DNA of 64,000 nucleotides from Sisyra terminalis. Taxonomy: Eukaryota; Arthropoda; Insecta; Neuroptera; Sisyridae. Position 1 is the stretch's first letter, and the number at the start of each line of letters is the position of its first letter. A program made the translations under genes and the position numbers. The notes under the pieces were generated by a model. The model worked only from the letters and a program-made list of their open reading frames with translations. It was not told where the DNA came from and did not search any database. The stretch lies in NCBI GenBank assembly GCA_958496175.1, contig OY292279.1, positions 7,874,001 through 7,938,000 on the forward strand. Reading direction: 5' to 3'. Shown one piece after another: positions 33,980 to 46,873 of this stretch.

Positions 33980-35612
33980 TTTGTATCTCTCGAAAAAATT
34001 TCCGATTTTTTTTTTGTGATTTATCGAAATAATTATTTAGCAAGACATGTAATTATAGTCGAAAATTATCTCATTACATTGATAAATAGAAGATGTTCGT
34101 GACAAATGGATGTTGAGTGAGAAGGGACCAAAGATGGGTGGCCATTAAGTTTAACAAACTATTAAAATAGCCACATTCCTCCATCACCATCATCATCATC
34201 TCGAATGCTTTTAAGATGACGATCCTTACCTCCTTGGTAATCCAAGCCCCGGTATCTAGAACCGTCTATAAACCATTCTCATTCCCATCTTTCAGTTATA
34301 ATGAAAATTAAAGTTCGTTTAACGCCACAGTAAATCTGTCAAATATGTTTTAGGCAGCATAAATTTCCTCAACTGTAGTTACTGGGTATAGAATGAAACG
34401 GTTTGAGGACCATCACGTATATTATAACAGTTTCATGTGCTCGAATGTATGTGTATATGCATGTGCTATATGTGGCGTATATATATCGAAAAGGGGGCAA
34501 GTACGGGGGTGGGTCGGTCGGTATAAGTGTAGCTCCTTGCGTCTTCACATTATTCCTAGACCATTAACTCTGCGGCTTTGTAAAACTTTCCGCCTGAATC
34601 TTGTTCTGCGAGTTATATGATGAAGATAAAAAGACAAGAGCCAAGGAATAAAAAAATTATAAATGAACGTTTCATATGAAACGTCGACACGAAAACTATA
34701 TGGTGCAGTAGAAGATTTTCGTGCTGTGCAACCGGTGAGGACCCAAAGTTCGCCCGAAATTGTTATACATAATATATATTCATAAACGAAAAGCGAAGAT
34801 TTCACTGCACATTTATCAGAATTCTTCAACTTCGCGTCTGTCATATATATAAGGGGCCTTCAATATATGAACAAAACTTGACGACAAGAAGAACAAAGCG
34901 CATAAACTTGATTTCAAGTAGTTGGGTGCCCCATTGCAGCGACCAACCAAGCGCACGGGTTCCGCTACAAAACTTTCAACGTTCCCATATATTTCTATAT
35001 CGCACCAAAAATATAAGTACTACATAAAACACGAAAACATCTTGTGCATTTGTGCATTTATGCAATCGTGAACCGATCTGCATAAATAGCGCGTGTATCA
35101 TTTCCCATTTCCGGCGGCTATTCTCACTTTTCACTTAATTCAACGTAAACAAAGTGGAATAATGCAGTTGTCGGGGCACATCGAGAATAAATCATCGACG
35201 TATATTTCCATTTGCATCTTCCCATATCTTCAACTCACCCTTCCCCTCCTACTTCATCATCCGAACGACGTCAAATTTTCATGTTAAACTGCATAATGCA
35301 CCTCACTTTTCCTGTTTAATCGCATAAATGGCATCCGTGACTAAGTCGAATAGACATTTTTCTGTTTACATTTCGTCATGTTCAATGTTTAAAGAATATA
35401 TTTAAAGAAGATATTGATATGAAGTAACAGTGCATAAGCTTAACAAGAAAACACTTTCCAATGCTATCGAAAATTATGGTTAAAGCAGAAAAATTTAATC
35501 CAATTTTTGGGGTGAAAATTTTTGCTCCCACAATGTCTTTAGTTTCAAAAGTTTTGGCTTATTTTTTTGGTGAATGAATTAGGTTACATGACGTGGAAAT
35601 TTTTGGGATATA
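33980..35612. other. No gene recognised; mixed-composition block
   Basis: 34150-35350 has balanced composition: a short CAT microsatellite near 34183, C/T-rich and CpG-containing stretches, and overlapping ORFs on both strands without recognisable products. It is a candidate for conserved non-coding or promoter DNA. 35350-35612 is AT-rich. Confidence 0.4.
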
Positions 35613-35616
35613 TGTA

Positions 35617-36219
35617 CAGAGGTGTGAAAATTATTTGACTCAAGACAACTCAAGAGAAAAAAATCACATTTTTGTTTTTAAGTGTTATAAATTTAAAAAT
35701 TACAATCATTTCACTCATCTAATATTTTGTGATTTTGTGTGGTACCCTTTATTGTTTATAATTTATTTTTCTCATCCTGGCATGCTCTATACTATTTTTT
35801 TCATTTATATTTTATTATGATGCCAAATCTTATTGAGTTCGGTAAACAAATCCATTGTGTTGTAATAGTTTAATTTTTTAAGTTTTTTCTTCACAATGAC
35901 CCAAAAATTTTCTATAGAATTAGCATCAGGATTATTTCCTGACCAAGAAGGCACATCAATGTTAGAATTTTTGAGGAAATCCATAACTTTTTTGACTTTA
36001 TGGCAAGAAGCTCCATCCTGCATAAAGATACAATTTTCTTCCGAAAACCACTCTTTAGTTTGAGGAAATAACCTCATTTCCAAGACTTGTATATATTGGT
36101 CTTGCTTTATAGTACCTTCCACAATGTTCCACGATGTTGGATGTTTTATAGTCTGGGCGATACATTGCTGGAAGAAACTAAAAATCTTCTTTTGAGTCTA
36201 ATAATTTTTCACACCTCTG
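35617..36219 (-). mobile_element. Internally deleted Tc1-like element
   Basis: TIRs start CAGAGGTGTGAAAATTATTT (35617) and are inverted at the other end, finishing AATTTTTCACACCTCTG (36219). TA flanks both sides (35615-35616 and 36220-36221). At 603 bp it is far below the 1.3-1.7 kb usual for Tc1 elements. Only the C-terminal half of the transposase remains, so it would depend on another copy to move. Confidence 0.9.
35805..36185 (-). pseudogene. Tc1 transposase, C-terminal catalytic remnant (DD34E)
   Basis: This encodes the distal part of a DDE_3-type transposase that cuts and joins element ends at TA targets. FMQDGASCH holds the second catalytic Asp (residue 36 counted from MEGTIK). NPDANSIENFW holds the catalytic Glu (residue 71), leaving 34 residues between, the Tc1 spacing. 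The first Asp and the N-terminal helix-turn-helix domains are missing. Just upstream, the open frame reads IKHPTSW joined to NIVEGTIK; full-length Tc1 proteins have a longer stretch here, so this marks the internal deletion. The frame is otherwise open to a natural-looking end (NKIWHHNK), suggesting a fairly recent element. Confidence 0.9.
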
Positions 36220-36282
36220 TATCTATATAATTCAGTTTTAAATCAATAACAGAATAATCCATAGGAAAATCAAATTCCGTAA

Positions 36283-36575
36283 TGCTGTCAAACTATCTAA
36301 ATAAAGAAATTATGGTATTTATCTGCACATATATTTATAGACAATTAAATTTCCTACAAAAAACGTCTCCTTAAAAATTTTTGTCAGACACGCCGTTTCC
36401 GAATAATCAAGCTTTAAACAATGATATAATTTTTAGATTTATCTTCTTTATTTTGAAATTTTGTAACTAACGAGCAAATAAATATAATGAAATGAGTAAT
36501 ATAGATTCTCGAAGTTAATTTAATGCTCTACAAATAAGGTTTCTTATTGTTTTTATATAAAATCACTTTTTTTTT
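36283..36575 (+). mobile_element. Family P fragment
   Basis: It matches the left arm of the palindromic TA element (TGCTGTCAAACTATCTAAAT, CAGACACGCCGTTTCCGAAT, AATCAAGCTTTAAACA, TTAATGCTCTACAAATAAGG) but lacks both termini and the right arm. Confidence 0.7.
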
Positions 36576-36663
36576 TGTTATACTGGAACTCATATGCTCT
36601 TTTATCTTTCACCATCTCTCAGGAAGCCTCATTATGCTTTCTTCCAAAATCGTTATGTTTTAA

Positions 36664-37386
36664 GAGGTTATATACAATAAGAAGGCCGAAAAAAGCGACT
36701 TTTCCAGAATTTTTTTAGAAAAAACTTTTAAATTTGTTGATCTAAAAATTTATACTCTTATTATGGTATCTTTTAACTGTATTTTAAGACTGAGCATTAG
36801 TAAAAATATTTATTTGGAAAGGAGCTACAGCTGATTTCCGGGAGCTCCTCTCAAAAAAGACGTTTTGCGATGACCACTATATCTCTGAACTGGATCCGTT
36901 GAAATTAAAAATCCAAACAGATTTCGTTAAATTAATATTAAATCTAGTAATTAATCGAAGAAGTAAGCAAAATAAAATTTTTTGACAAAATGACGGTTTC
37001 TCAAAAAAAAAAAACAAAAAAAAACGGGTTTTGACCAAAATTTCGGCCTTAAATTGTTTATAAAAAATATTTATCGATAGTAAAAAATCTTCGACAAATT
37101 ACTAAAAAATATATTTAAGAAGCTCGTGTTAAAATTTGAGACCAATCGGATTAGCCGTTTTTGCGTAATGTTGGTCACCGACTTTGAAAATACCATTTTG
37201 AGAAAAAACGCGTTTAAAGTTTGAAAAGCACTTTACATAGAAAAAAAAACGCCATTACAAATTTGCGTGTAACTTCAAAAATATTCACCAGAATGATATG
37301 AAATTTTCTTTGTGTATTTTTAAATATATGTTAATTGAGAAAATTAAAAAAACGATTTTTCGAAAATTCTAACAGTATATAACCCC
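36664..37386. mobile_element. Second TTAA-flanked family, one copy
   Basis: The ends are GAGGTTATATAC and GTATATAACCCC, with TTAA at 36660-36663 and 37387-37390. The 723-bp interior is A/T-run rich and includes GGAGCTCCTCTCAAAAAAGA and GAGAAAAAACGCGTTTAAAG; the latter recalls GAGAAAAACGCATTTAAAGC in the GGGTGGATC family, hinting at a related internal origin. No ORF or transposase. Confidence 0.7.
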
Positions 37387-37390
37387 TTAA

Positions 37391-40300
37391 ATCACAATCA
37401 TGAAGGTACGATTTATTGTGCCGATATATTTAAAGTGTTAGTTCCAAAGAGAATTTTTTTATAGAAAAGAGAATTAATTGGGTAAAGTTAACAAAGAAGA
37501 GCATATCAAAAGAAAATTGATAGCAAAAAAAATATATTTTAGACTTATGAAAATAAGAAGGTATGAAATCTATTTCCGAGTAATAAAGTTGATTATAGAA
37601 TTTGTATATATGAAATTTGTATATATGAATTGCATATATGAAATAATATCTTTGAAAATTATCAAATTATCACAACTTCAAATAAATTAATATAAATTTT
37701 TGAGGTTTGAAGTTATTATAGAAGGTACCAATTTAAGTAATGGATATTTGGCAAAATTATTCTTTCACCTTTTAAATCAAGGGTATCAAAGTTCATTCAA
37801 CCACTATATGAAATAAAAACTTTAGTTTGATTATCTAGTAGTCTACATGTTATATTAGATTAATGAACATAATTTTTGAGCTGTACAGCTGGCATAAATT
37901 ATGATGGCTTTGCCACTCCAGCTTTAGTAGAATTTTCAAAATTATCTCCAAAAAAATCTTTTCTCTGCATATTTTACTTTGATTTAGCAAAAGAACAACT
38001 TTGACTTTTGTAAGTAACAATGTTTAAACCTGACCGAAAGGGTGAGTTGAATAAAACCATGCAAAAATCGTAGCACATTTTTTGCTAATTCCCCGTTCCT
38101 TCTTGAGGAAAAATTTTCCCGTTGGCTTGACACCAATGTAAACACGGCGCAAATGTGTTACGTGCACAAGGTGTTTGTATTACGCTACAGATAAGTAAAA
38201 TGGGTTTGCAAGCAAAAAAACCTAACGAGACATGGAGGAAAAATTGATAAAAAAAAAGAAGAAAATATATATATAGCGAAAATATACAGAGCTTTAAAGT
38301 TTCACAAATTTTCTGCAATCAATACTCCCTCTGGTGAAAAACGAGGCAAACGAATGAAAACACGTTCATAAATCCATAAGTCTGATAATAATGATGATTA
38401 TAATAATGATAAAAATAATAAATAAGAGAAAGATGAAGAAATAAGTAAATATGGCCCGGACAAGTTTACCCGAGATACGTGCACCGAATGGCCAAGCATT
38501 TTGATTATTTGGAATCAAACAGATTGAATTACGTGCAAGGAATTGCATAATACCTAATAGGACATATGTACGAAAACGACCAAAAAATCACGACAACAGC
38601 AAAAAAGATGCATACAAGGAAAAATTAACTCAAACAACAAATATTGAGCTCCATTCAAATGCTGGGTGGGGAAGTTTTAATTGATGGTAATTTCAAGTAA
38701 ACGTAAGAGAAACCTCTCGACTTACATTCGCCAAACAAATTTTTCCCGTACAACAAAAACTATATCTATTTATTTATGAAAATAAACATTAAATAATGGA
38801 TCAAACAGGTATGATATTAATGAGGCACCAAGGAATCGTGCGCTACTACACAAACTTATACACTGTCGGAAAATATCAGAGAATAAAGAGATCTGTTTTC
38901 AGGGGAATGGAAGTTGTATATGAAAGGGGGATTGGAAGAGAAAACGAACACGAATCCAAGGGGTTTCGAGTGAAGTCAAGAAAACAGCCATGGGTTTGTA
39001 TTAAAAGCACAGAAAACAGAAAACCAAATGGGATGAGGGGGCACAGAAACTTGGAGTTCTTATAATGAGGGGGGGAGTTGTGAGAACGGCGGTGAGGGTG
39101 GTAGTACCACTTTGTTGTACAAGTGTAAATTGCTTTACTAATTGTATACCTCATGCCCGTTGTCGTTGTGTGTTATATAACACGAATGCACTATGCAAAA
39201 TAACAAAACACTATTAGTCGAATAGAGTTGCATTTATGCATATATCTGGCACACAACAAACGTATTTATAAATGCATTCCTGTATGCATTTATAATGGGA
39301 AGGAACACTGTGTGTTTTATATAGAGAAAATGCATTGAACCAAAAATCAAATTAACGCACGCATGCACATTCAAAGTGTGCTTTTTCACAAATGATTTCA
39401 ACCAGGAAAAATAACGAGCTTTTCACTTGATTTTCCTTTGCTTTTTGCTAATCTTTTAAAATTTAAATTTAAAAATACTAACTTCACACTAATTTTCCAT
39501 TGTTCACAAGGATATTTATAAAAAAAATTACTTGGTAAACATGCGGTTTTGGCCGTAGAGGATGAATAACAAGAAAGGAAAAATGAATTGCTTGGAAACT
39601 TTTAAGTACAAAGTTAATAAATGGTACCTTCAGGATTATTGTTTAAAACACAACAACTTTGGAAGATAATGGCCAAATTCAATCATCACTTTACCTTATT
39701 GTCCTACGTCTTTTTGGCAGAAAATATTTAAAGTCCTTCTTATCCTTTACACAAATTACCCAATTGTACTATTAATAAAAAAAACTTACACTTTGTTAAC
39801 TCATTTCACTTTTCGTGATTCCTAAATTTCTGCACTGTTTTTAGGAATTTACAATTTTTTTAATTCGGTAAGCAAACCATTGCTTTTATCTTAAAAAATC
39901 GGGTAATTTTAAAATTTATTTACAAAATGCTAAGTAACATATTTTTTAATTTGTATATTTTTTTGAAATAAAGCTTTTCGCATGTTTTTTTAAGAGTTTT
40001 GTGAGAAGAAAAGTCGGGAAAACAAGTACAGTGAAGCTAAATGTGTAATAAGAATTACACAAAATATATTTGTTTCATAAAATTTGCAGCTTAAAATTTT
40101 CCTTAAGAATTACCGGACGAAACAAAAAAAAGCTCTCTTTTTTAAATAAATCCACTTATAATGATTTACATGTAAATAACATAGAACATATTGATTTATT
40201 CGTGTTGTTATTGTTGTTATTATCATTAAACGATATCGTCATCCACAAACAAAAGTTATCGTTATCCGTGAAAGCCTCGGAGCTTTTGCTTGTGCTTTTC

Positions 40301-41360
40301 CCTTAAGAGTTGGTTTTAAGCGGATGTAACGAGCAAAGCGTTAGGTTTATCATAGTTGGTTGCGCTCGCTCGCGTCTTTTGTCTTCAAACTCGAGACCGT
40401 CCATCCCCCAACCATATAAATATATCCCCAAATTTTTTTTCCACCATAGAAAATGGAAAATTTTCTCCATTATTCGATAAATTTTGATGTACGTAAATAA
40501 AATTAAAAAAAAAAAAAACGGTCGAGACAGCAACGTATGGTTCATGTCGGAACTAAATAACAAAATGCTAATAACGTGTTCAAATTAACGTCAGAGATAG
40601 AGTCTGTCGACATTTGGATATTTTCATATATGTATAAATGATGTTTAACATTGCAAAGAAAGAGGTTAGAGCTTTGGAAATGGGGGTGGAAATGAGATGA
40701 GAGCTTTTCAGTTGCTTCGAGGTTTGGCGAAACTAAGCTTTGCAAGACAGGCCATGCAACCTCATCAGCATAAGACAATCATTAATCTTGTGTTTGTGTC
40801 ACAACTTATGTTCTATACAGAGTGTTTCGTAACTGCTTGAAACAAATATGAAGGATTATTTTTCTTTAAAAAAAACAAAGAGAAGATTTAAACAAAAGTT
40901 TCTTGGTATCATTTATTGCATTAAATTCTACTGTTAACTGCTAAGAACAAACTGCATAAGGGTTTAACTAAAACGAAAAAAAATTGTCTACCAAGAACTA
41001 CCTTTTTTTTAAATATATAATAATCCCTATTTAATTATCAGCTACAGCCAAAATGTCTTATTATTGCGGGCTTTTGTACACCAAATCGATAATTCTGACC
41101 TCCAGTAATTATAAAAGATTTTCTCTTACAAAATGAAATTTCACAAAAGATTTTCCAGAATTGCAAAAAAAAATTTGTATTAAAACATGTTGGTATTTAA
41201 AGGACCTTAAAGACACAAAAAAGCATGCTTGTTTACTACTCTAGTAAGCTTATTGTTATAGAGAAAAAAAGCTTAATTTTTTGATAAATATTCATCGAAT
41301 TTTGCTTGAAAGCATTTAACGATATTGATATGAACCAAAAAGGTAATCGTAGTCGTTTCT
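37391..41360. other. No gene recognised
   Basis: 37391-38060 is AT-rich. 38070-39400 has mixed composition with a TAA/GAT-rich microsatellite at 38385-38425 and opposed short ORFs (38796-39065 plus, 38876-39154 minus) lacking recognisable domains. 39400-40250 is AT-rich. 40250-40780 is again mixed, including a GCGCTCGCTCGCG run. 40800-41360 is AT-rich. Nothing is firm enough to name. Confidence 0.35.
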
Positions 41361-41363
41361 TAA

Positions 41364-42036
41364 GGGTGGATCACCGTCAGAAAAAAAAATCGATTTTTTT
41401 TCTCCATAAATGTCTTCTTATAACATTCAAGAATAACGTGTTAAAAGGGTTGGAATAGCTGACTAATTTTCACTGATTTTTTTTCACTGATAAAAATTGA
41501 ATAAATTGATAATAACATAAAAAGATATCTAAAAAAACTTTTAAAAACTGGGAGACAAGATTTCTCAGAAACTATCCGACGAATTGACTTAAAACTGGAG
41601 AGTGTTATAGTTCAACACGTCTTCTTGGTACTGAACCTCTGAAATTGGCCAAACCTCCCCCCCTCAAAGTGGGAGAGGGGGAAAGGTCCAAAAAAAGGTC
41701 GTTTTTTTAACTTTTTCAAAGTCGCGCCATTTTGTTAATTTTCAACTTTTTTCGGATTTTCGAGGTTCAGTACCAAGAAGATGCATTACCAAAACCTACA
41801 TTTTTGAGAAAATCATGATCCAACTTCCGGTTTCCGAGAAAACTTGTCTCCCGTTTGCCTCCTCATTTTTGAGGACCCATTTCTAAAGCGCTGTAAAAAA
41901 AAAAAAAAAAAAAACAAAAAAAAAATATTTCAAAACTTCAACTTTTACATGCCGAAGACCGTTTTTTAATATCTCTAAAAAAAATGGCAGCAATTTTAAA
42001 AAAGTCATTTTTTTACGTTCTGACGGTGATCCATCC
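41364..42036 (+). mobile_element. TTAA-flanked foldback element, copy 3
   Basis: The ends are GGGTGGATCACCGTCAGAA and TTCTGACGGTGATCCATCC, with TTAA at 41360-41363 and 42037-42040. It has the same orientation as copy 2. The interior hairpin pairs CTTCTTGGTACTGAACCTC with GAGGTTCAGTACCAAGAAG almost perfectly. It has a 20-bp A run near 41897 and a shortened left part compared with copy 2. Confidence 0.85.
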
Positions 42037-42040
42037 TTAA

Positions 42041-42924
42041 TTACAAGAAAAGAAGAAAATTTCAAAATATAATAAATGTTTTGGTTTTATTAAAGTTTGA
42101 AATATCATGATAATTTTATACCAAGTTTTACCATATATTTGGTTTGTTTCTTCCAAGTGCTTATGAAACTATGCAGAAGTACAACTATTAATAAAATTTG
42201 GTTCAAATTTGATGACTTTGCTTTCAAATAAGTTGGCATCCAAAAAAAAAGTATTATTTTTCTTGCTCATATGAAATTTTAAGTTCAAATCATGAAACCA
42301 AAGAAATTGAGTTTAATCAATTATAACTTCCTACAGCACCTACAAGATTCTACAAGATACTTTGGCAAAAAACAAAATAAGTTCATTTTTTCAATATTTA
42401 TATTTAAAATTTTATCAAAAACCTATTTCTATAAAAATGCATTTATAAACCATGATCTATCTTCTACTAAATCTTTCGTAATCTCTTATAGAAGTATTGA
42501 AGAATATACATCAGGAAAAATATATTAAAAGCTTTTTGCAATGATCTCTTGATTTCAAACTCAACTATAAAAAAAAATCTTACATCTCGGAAGACTAAAA
42601 TCATTTTAATCAAATTTTGAGCCTTAAATTTTAAGTTTAAGAGCTCGAAATCATAGAAAACAAACAATTTTTTTAGAATTCAAGATATCCAGCTGTGAAC
42701 ATAATAAAACAAAGGTTTGTATAGACTTTAAAGGGCAATTTTTTCCGATTTGTTAATCCATCATAAAATGGTTTTGAATATTTACACAAAGTTTTGAAAT
42801 CAAGATTTCAGATCAAGTTTCAACGACATATTAGTAATCATAATCTATAATTTCAACCAAAAACAGCATGCCAAAAGCTCTTAAAATTTGGGTGAAAAAT
42901 CAAATTTCACTGAAAAATAAAACT
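42041..42924. other. No intact gene; possible decayed Penelope body
   Basis: AT-rich, with ORFs that lack recognisable reverse transcriptase motifs. It lies directly upstream of the GIY-YIG remnant, so it may be heavily mutated Penelope sequence, but nothing here proves it. Confidence 0.3.
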
Positions 42925-43235
42925 TAAATTTATTAAATGAAATGTGGATCATGAAAAAAAAAATTATATTGGCCAAACTGATAGATCTTTTGAGGCATAC
43001 ATTTTGAAAATCAGGATCAATCATCAAATTTTGTTAACAGCTATACAAAGAATAAATGCATATATTTCGGAGCAAACTTTCAATCTCTTCAATCTACATA
43101 TTTGCAACAATGGGTCTCAGATGAATACCCGAAGAGTATGAAGCCCTCAAATTTGATCCTACCATTATCCTTAACGACAAATTATTAAAATCAAACTTCT
43201 TGAAACTGTTAAAATAAATAGAACCTTACTGCACA
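42925..43235 (+). pseudogene. Penelope-like element GIY-YIG endonuclease remnant
   Basis: The frame from about 42962 gives NYIGQTDRSFEA, then ILKIRI and LLTAIQRINAYISE, then NNGSQMNTRRV. YIGQT(G/D)R-F followed by a short helix and an AI-containing segment is the signature of the Penelope-type GIY-YIG domain that nicks target DNA. The preceding Cys-x-x-Cys knuckle is recognisable only in another frame: an extra A in the run at 42953-42963 shifts the frame and the second Cys codon reads as TGA. Downstream, VKINRTLLH (around 43200) fits the tail region. It is non-functional. Its presence beside hammerhead motifs is relevant because Penelope elements are known to carry them. Confidence 0.6.
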
Positions 43236-43800
43236 AATAATTAAAAAAATCAAAACCAAAAAAAATCTTCAAAAATTTTCAAATTTTTTCATTGTTGAAA
43301 CAAGTTTACAAGCAGATAGATAAGACAGAGATGACAATGAGGGTGGTTTCTTTCAAGCTCTTTTCGTTTCAGTGTTGTCAAGATAGAAAAATAAAAATCC
43401 ATTGTGTCATGTAGACAATTGGAAAAAACAAAGACCAGGTGAAAAATGATCTATTTCGAAATGGTTCTGGTTTGACAGAATGATGAATGAGTGATTTTAA
43501 TGCTTTTTATTAGCGACTAAACAAGTGCATACAATTCGTATTTGGAGCGTTTTTTTTTTGCTGTTGTTGTTATTTTGCTTGCAATTTTTAAATAGCTCTT
43601 AGTACACTTTGACAGGTGGCTAATATATTACGTAATTTTCAACGAGCTTTATTTCGTTATTTATTGTACAAAAGCTTTATAAATGAATCCAGGAATAACA
43701 AAAAATTGAAAAATATTTAGTGTTTTTTAAAATTATTTTCGACTTGGTCAGATATCTTAAAACTGATGAACCTACAACTTCTGCTAATTTGACTGTATTA
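43236..43800. other. No gene seen
   Basis: AT-rich sequence between the Penelope remnant and the next TIR element; no ORF or repeat relation was recognised. Confidence 0.4.
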
Positions 43801-43802
43801 TA

Positions 43803-44868
43803 GGGTGTCCGTTATTTCCCAAATTGATTTTTTTACAGCAATCGCCCCCTGAATTTCTAGTTTAAGATATAAACAAAATTATTCAATACAATTAAGCTCT
43901 TAACTTTTTGATTAAACCGTGCCGGAATCATGTTACTTTTACCATTTAAATAACATGGGATCATTTGACTTTTTACTTTTAATTTTTTTCTCAAAAACAA
44001 ATGAATACAAAGATTTAAAGTCACATTATTCTGACGTAAAATTTAACGCTCTACAAAAAAGGTTTCTTATAAATTTTCGATTAAATCCCTCCATCAAAAG
44101 TTATTCAACATTTAACTTGTGCTTAATATAGTTTTCAAATTTTTGCTCATTTTTACTTTTTTTAACTATAAAATCATTGGAAGAGAAAATAAAAATTATT
44201 ATCATTAGAGCGCCAGTGATTATTTGTGTTAATTTTATGGCTTGAACTGAAAATTAAACAAAAAAAAAATCATTTTTTGACAATTAAAATCGGTGACATA
44301 AGATCCGAATTCGCTATAGTCGTGAAATTCAATTTATCCAGGATAAATTTTCGTACTTTAATCAATATTGTGTCCCTACGAAGTGAATATCATACTAATT
44401 AATGAGTATATCGACAAAAGTTCAATTATGTTTCAAATTTTTACCATTTCACCTGACGCCATCTATGAGAAATTTTGTAGAACTTATAGTCTTATAGTGA
44501 GAAATTAAATGTTGAATAAATTACAGATTACAAATTAAACAAATTAATTCAAGTTAAATGATAAATAACTTTTAATGGAGTGATTTAATGGAAAATTCAT
44601 AAGAAACCTTTTTTGTAGAGCATTAAATTTTACGTCAGAATAATTTAAACTTAACTCTTTTCATTCATTTGTTTCTGAGAAAAAAAATTAAAAGTAAAAA
44701 GTCAAATAATTCCATGTTATTTAAATGGTAAAAGTAACATGATTCCGGCACGGTTTAATCAAGAAATTAAGAGCTTAATTGTATTGGATATTTTTTTTTA
44801 TATCTTAAACTAAAAATTCAGGGGGCGATCGCTGTAAAAAAAATCAATTTGGGAATTAACGGACACCC
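43803..44868. mobile_element. Palindromic TA-flanked element ending GGGTGTCCGTTA
   Basis: The arms (43803-44160 and about 44510-44868) are inverted copies: GGGTGTCCGTTATTTCCC with GGGAATTAACGGACACCC, and CAGCAATCGCCCCCTGAATT with AATTCAGGGGGCGATCGCTG. TA flanks both ends. The centre (44160-44510) is not palindromic. The phrase GCTCTACAAAAAAGGTTTCTTAT inside the arm echoes family P (GCTCTACAAAAATGGCCTCTTA), as does the following CAAAAGTTATTCAACATTTA, so the families share an internal module. No ORF of note. Confidence 0.8.
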
Positions 44869-46873
44869 TAGTGTATAAGTATAGAAGAATAATAATTTGT
44901 TATGATTTTAAAAACTATTTTTTTCCTGTGTTTTATAAAATAATTTTCGACTCGTAAGATATCTTAATTCTGATGAAACTCCTACTAGTTTGACTGTATA
45001 AGTACAGAAGAATAATAATTTGATATGATTTTTAAACACAATTTTTTTCCATTAATTTAAAGGACATCATATCGATGAATAAAACTCGAAAATTTCAGGA
45101 AATTTATTTTCTGACTTTCAATGAACCGAAATTAATATATTCGATCGCTAAAATTTGATGGTCAAAATTAAATTTCAATCAGCCCCAATTTTATTTTATT
45201 AGGCAATATTCCGTTGTAGTACAATACACAAATAGAAATCCCAAAAATAAATGACAGTGAAATTAGCATTTTATTGCCTCGAAAAAGTCAAGTTTACATC
45301 AAAAATATTACTTGTTTCGCTTCCGTTTCCCTATTCCCTGTTCATCCCTCCGCCCCATTTTAGTGTTTACAATTCTCTCTTTGGCCTATACAAATATTTA
45401 TACTACGTTTATATCAAATAAATTACGATAATAATTATAACAAGAAGGATGTGTAAGGATGGAACGATACAGCCTTAAAAAAACATGCTCCCTAAAATCC
45501 ACCATAACAAGTGGCCGAGTGTTTCTTGCAATTTCGGGGTAATTTCGATTTTCATTAATATCACGCACGTTCCCTGTTCCCTCAGCCATTTTTAACAAGA
45601 ATAATAAATTAAAACTGAAATATTTAATAACATCATTTTCGGGGTATCGTAAAATGTTAGAATGTTGGGCGTTTGAACGAAGACAAATGTGAGGGATGGG
45701 GATGAGAGGGTTTGCTTTATGTGTGTATAGGGATTGAATGTTAAAATTCGAACAGACAACGAAAATTAAATTTAACGTTTTAATTTCCGAGAGACATAAC
45801 ACAGGGATAAATAAATAAATAATAAAAGTAAATAAAGGATGATATTACTTTAAAAGATGTATGAACAACGTGTTCGGTGGGTGCGTAATTTTTTTTTCGC
45901 TTGTTTCTAACAAGAAAATTGCCTTTTAAATTTATTTCGGGGTTTCACCTTTTATGAATTATTGCTATAACACTTTCGTGATGGAAGAAATGATTAAAAT
46001 AAAACCATTTTTTGTTGTTGTTTTTGTAATAAATCGAGGCCTGTTTTTGGTTCAAGAAAAAAATGTGTTGATTTAAAACTTGCTAATTGAAATGTTTAAG
46101 ATTTGAATCTAAGGATTTAATACTCAATCTTTACGTGGCACTTGAAAAATAGGTTTTTTCAACCCCCCTAAAGAATTTAAATTTAAATATGGAAATTTTG
46201 ATTTTAACGTAGGTGTTATTTATTTTAAAATTTGAATGGAAACTGAAACTTTTTAATGGATCTCTTGGAAATAATCTTTCTGAATTGACTATTTATTTGG
46301 GACTGGGAATTGGGAGCTTTCGCTAGACTAGGGAAGCTTGTATCTATAAGCAATTAATTATTGAAACTTCTGAAGAAATTAATGATAAAGATTAACTATA
46401 TTCTAAGAAATAATTAAAATTAAACCAAATATATCTTAAAAAATAGGGCATTTTTGACAACATATGTGGCTATTGTTACACTGTAAAAAAAATTTTTTTG
46501 ACAAGATAAAACATTGATGATTAATAGGAAAAAACATAATTGAAACCAAAGTATGACAAAGTAGGTATGTGTTATTCGGATTCTGCACTAAAAAAATCAA
46601 CAATAGAAAATATGCCAATTTTTTTAATCGACAAAAATTAGAAGCTTGAGAAGAGAAGTTGTAGGAGTTATCTCTCATTCTAAATATATCGAAATAACCA
46701 AGAGCTATTATTTTACTCAATAATATGCTTAAGCTGTTTTTGAAGTAGGTGCTAACAATAGACCAAAAACAACAACTTGATGATATCAAGCGATGTTAGG
46801 CGATGTTTCAGCAAAATAAAGAAGACTTTTTGCATTAATTCGTAATTATGAACAAAAATTAAATCTATCTTTA
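44869..46873. other. No gene recognised
   Basis: It includes a 134-codon minus-strand ORF (45398-45802) and a 117-codon one (46436-46789), the longest uninterrupted ORFs around. Neither has a recognisable domain or splice context, so I treat both as unsupported. 45300-45800 has slightly more mixed composition. Confidence 0.3.

Noticed and set aside
34660..34700. GAACGTTTCATATGAAACGTCGAC as a hammerhead
   Set aside because: It is a simple palindrome; CTGANGA and helix II are absent.
45398..45802. 134-codon minus-strand ORF, the longest in the window
   Set aside because: No recognisable domain, no splice signals, ordinary AT-rich composition; this length occurs by chance in 64 kb.
46436..46789. 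117-codon minus-strand ORF
   Set aside because: Low-complexity composition dominated by F, L, S, I and N, with no family match that I can see.
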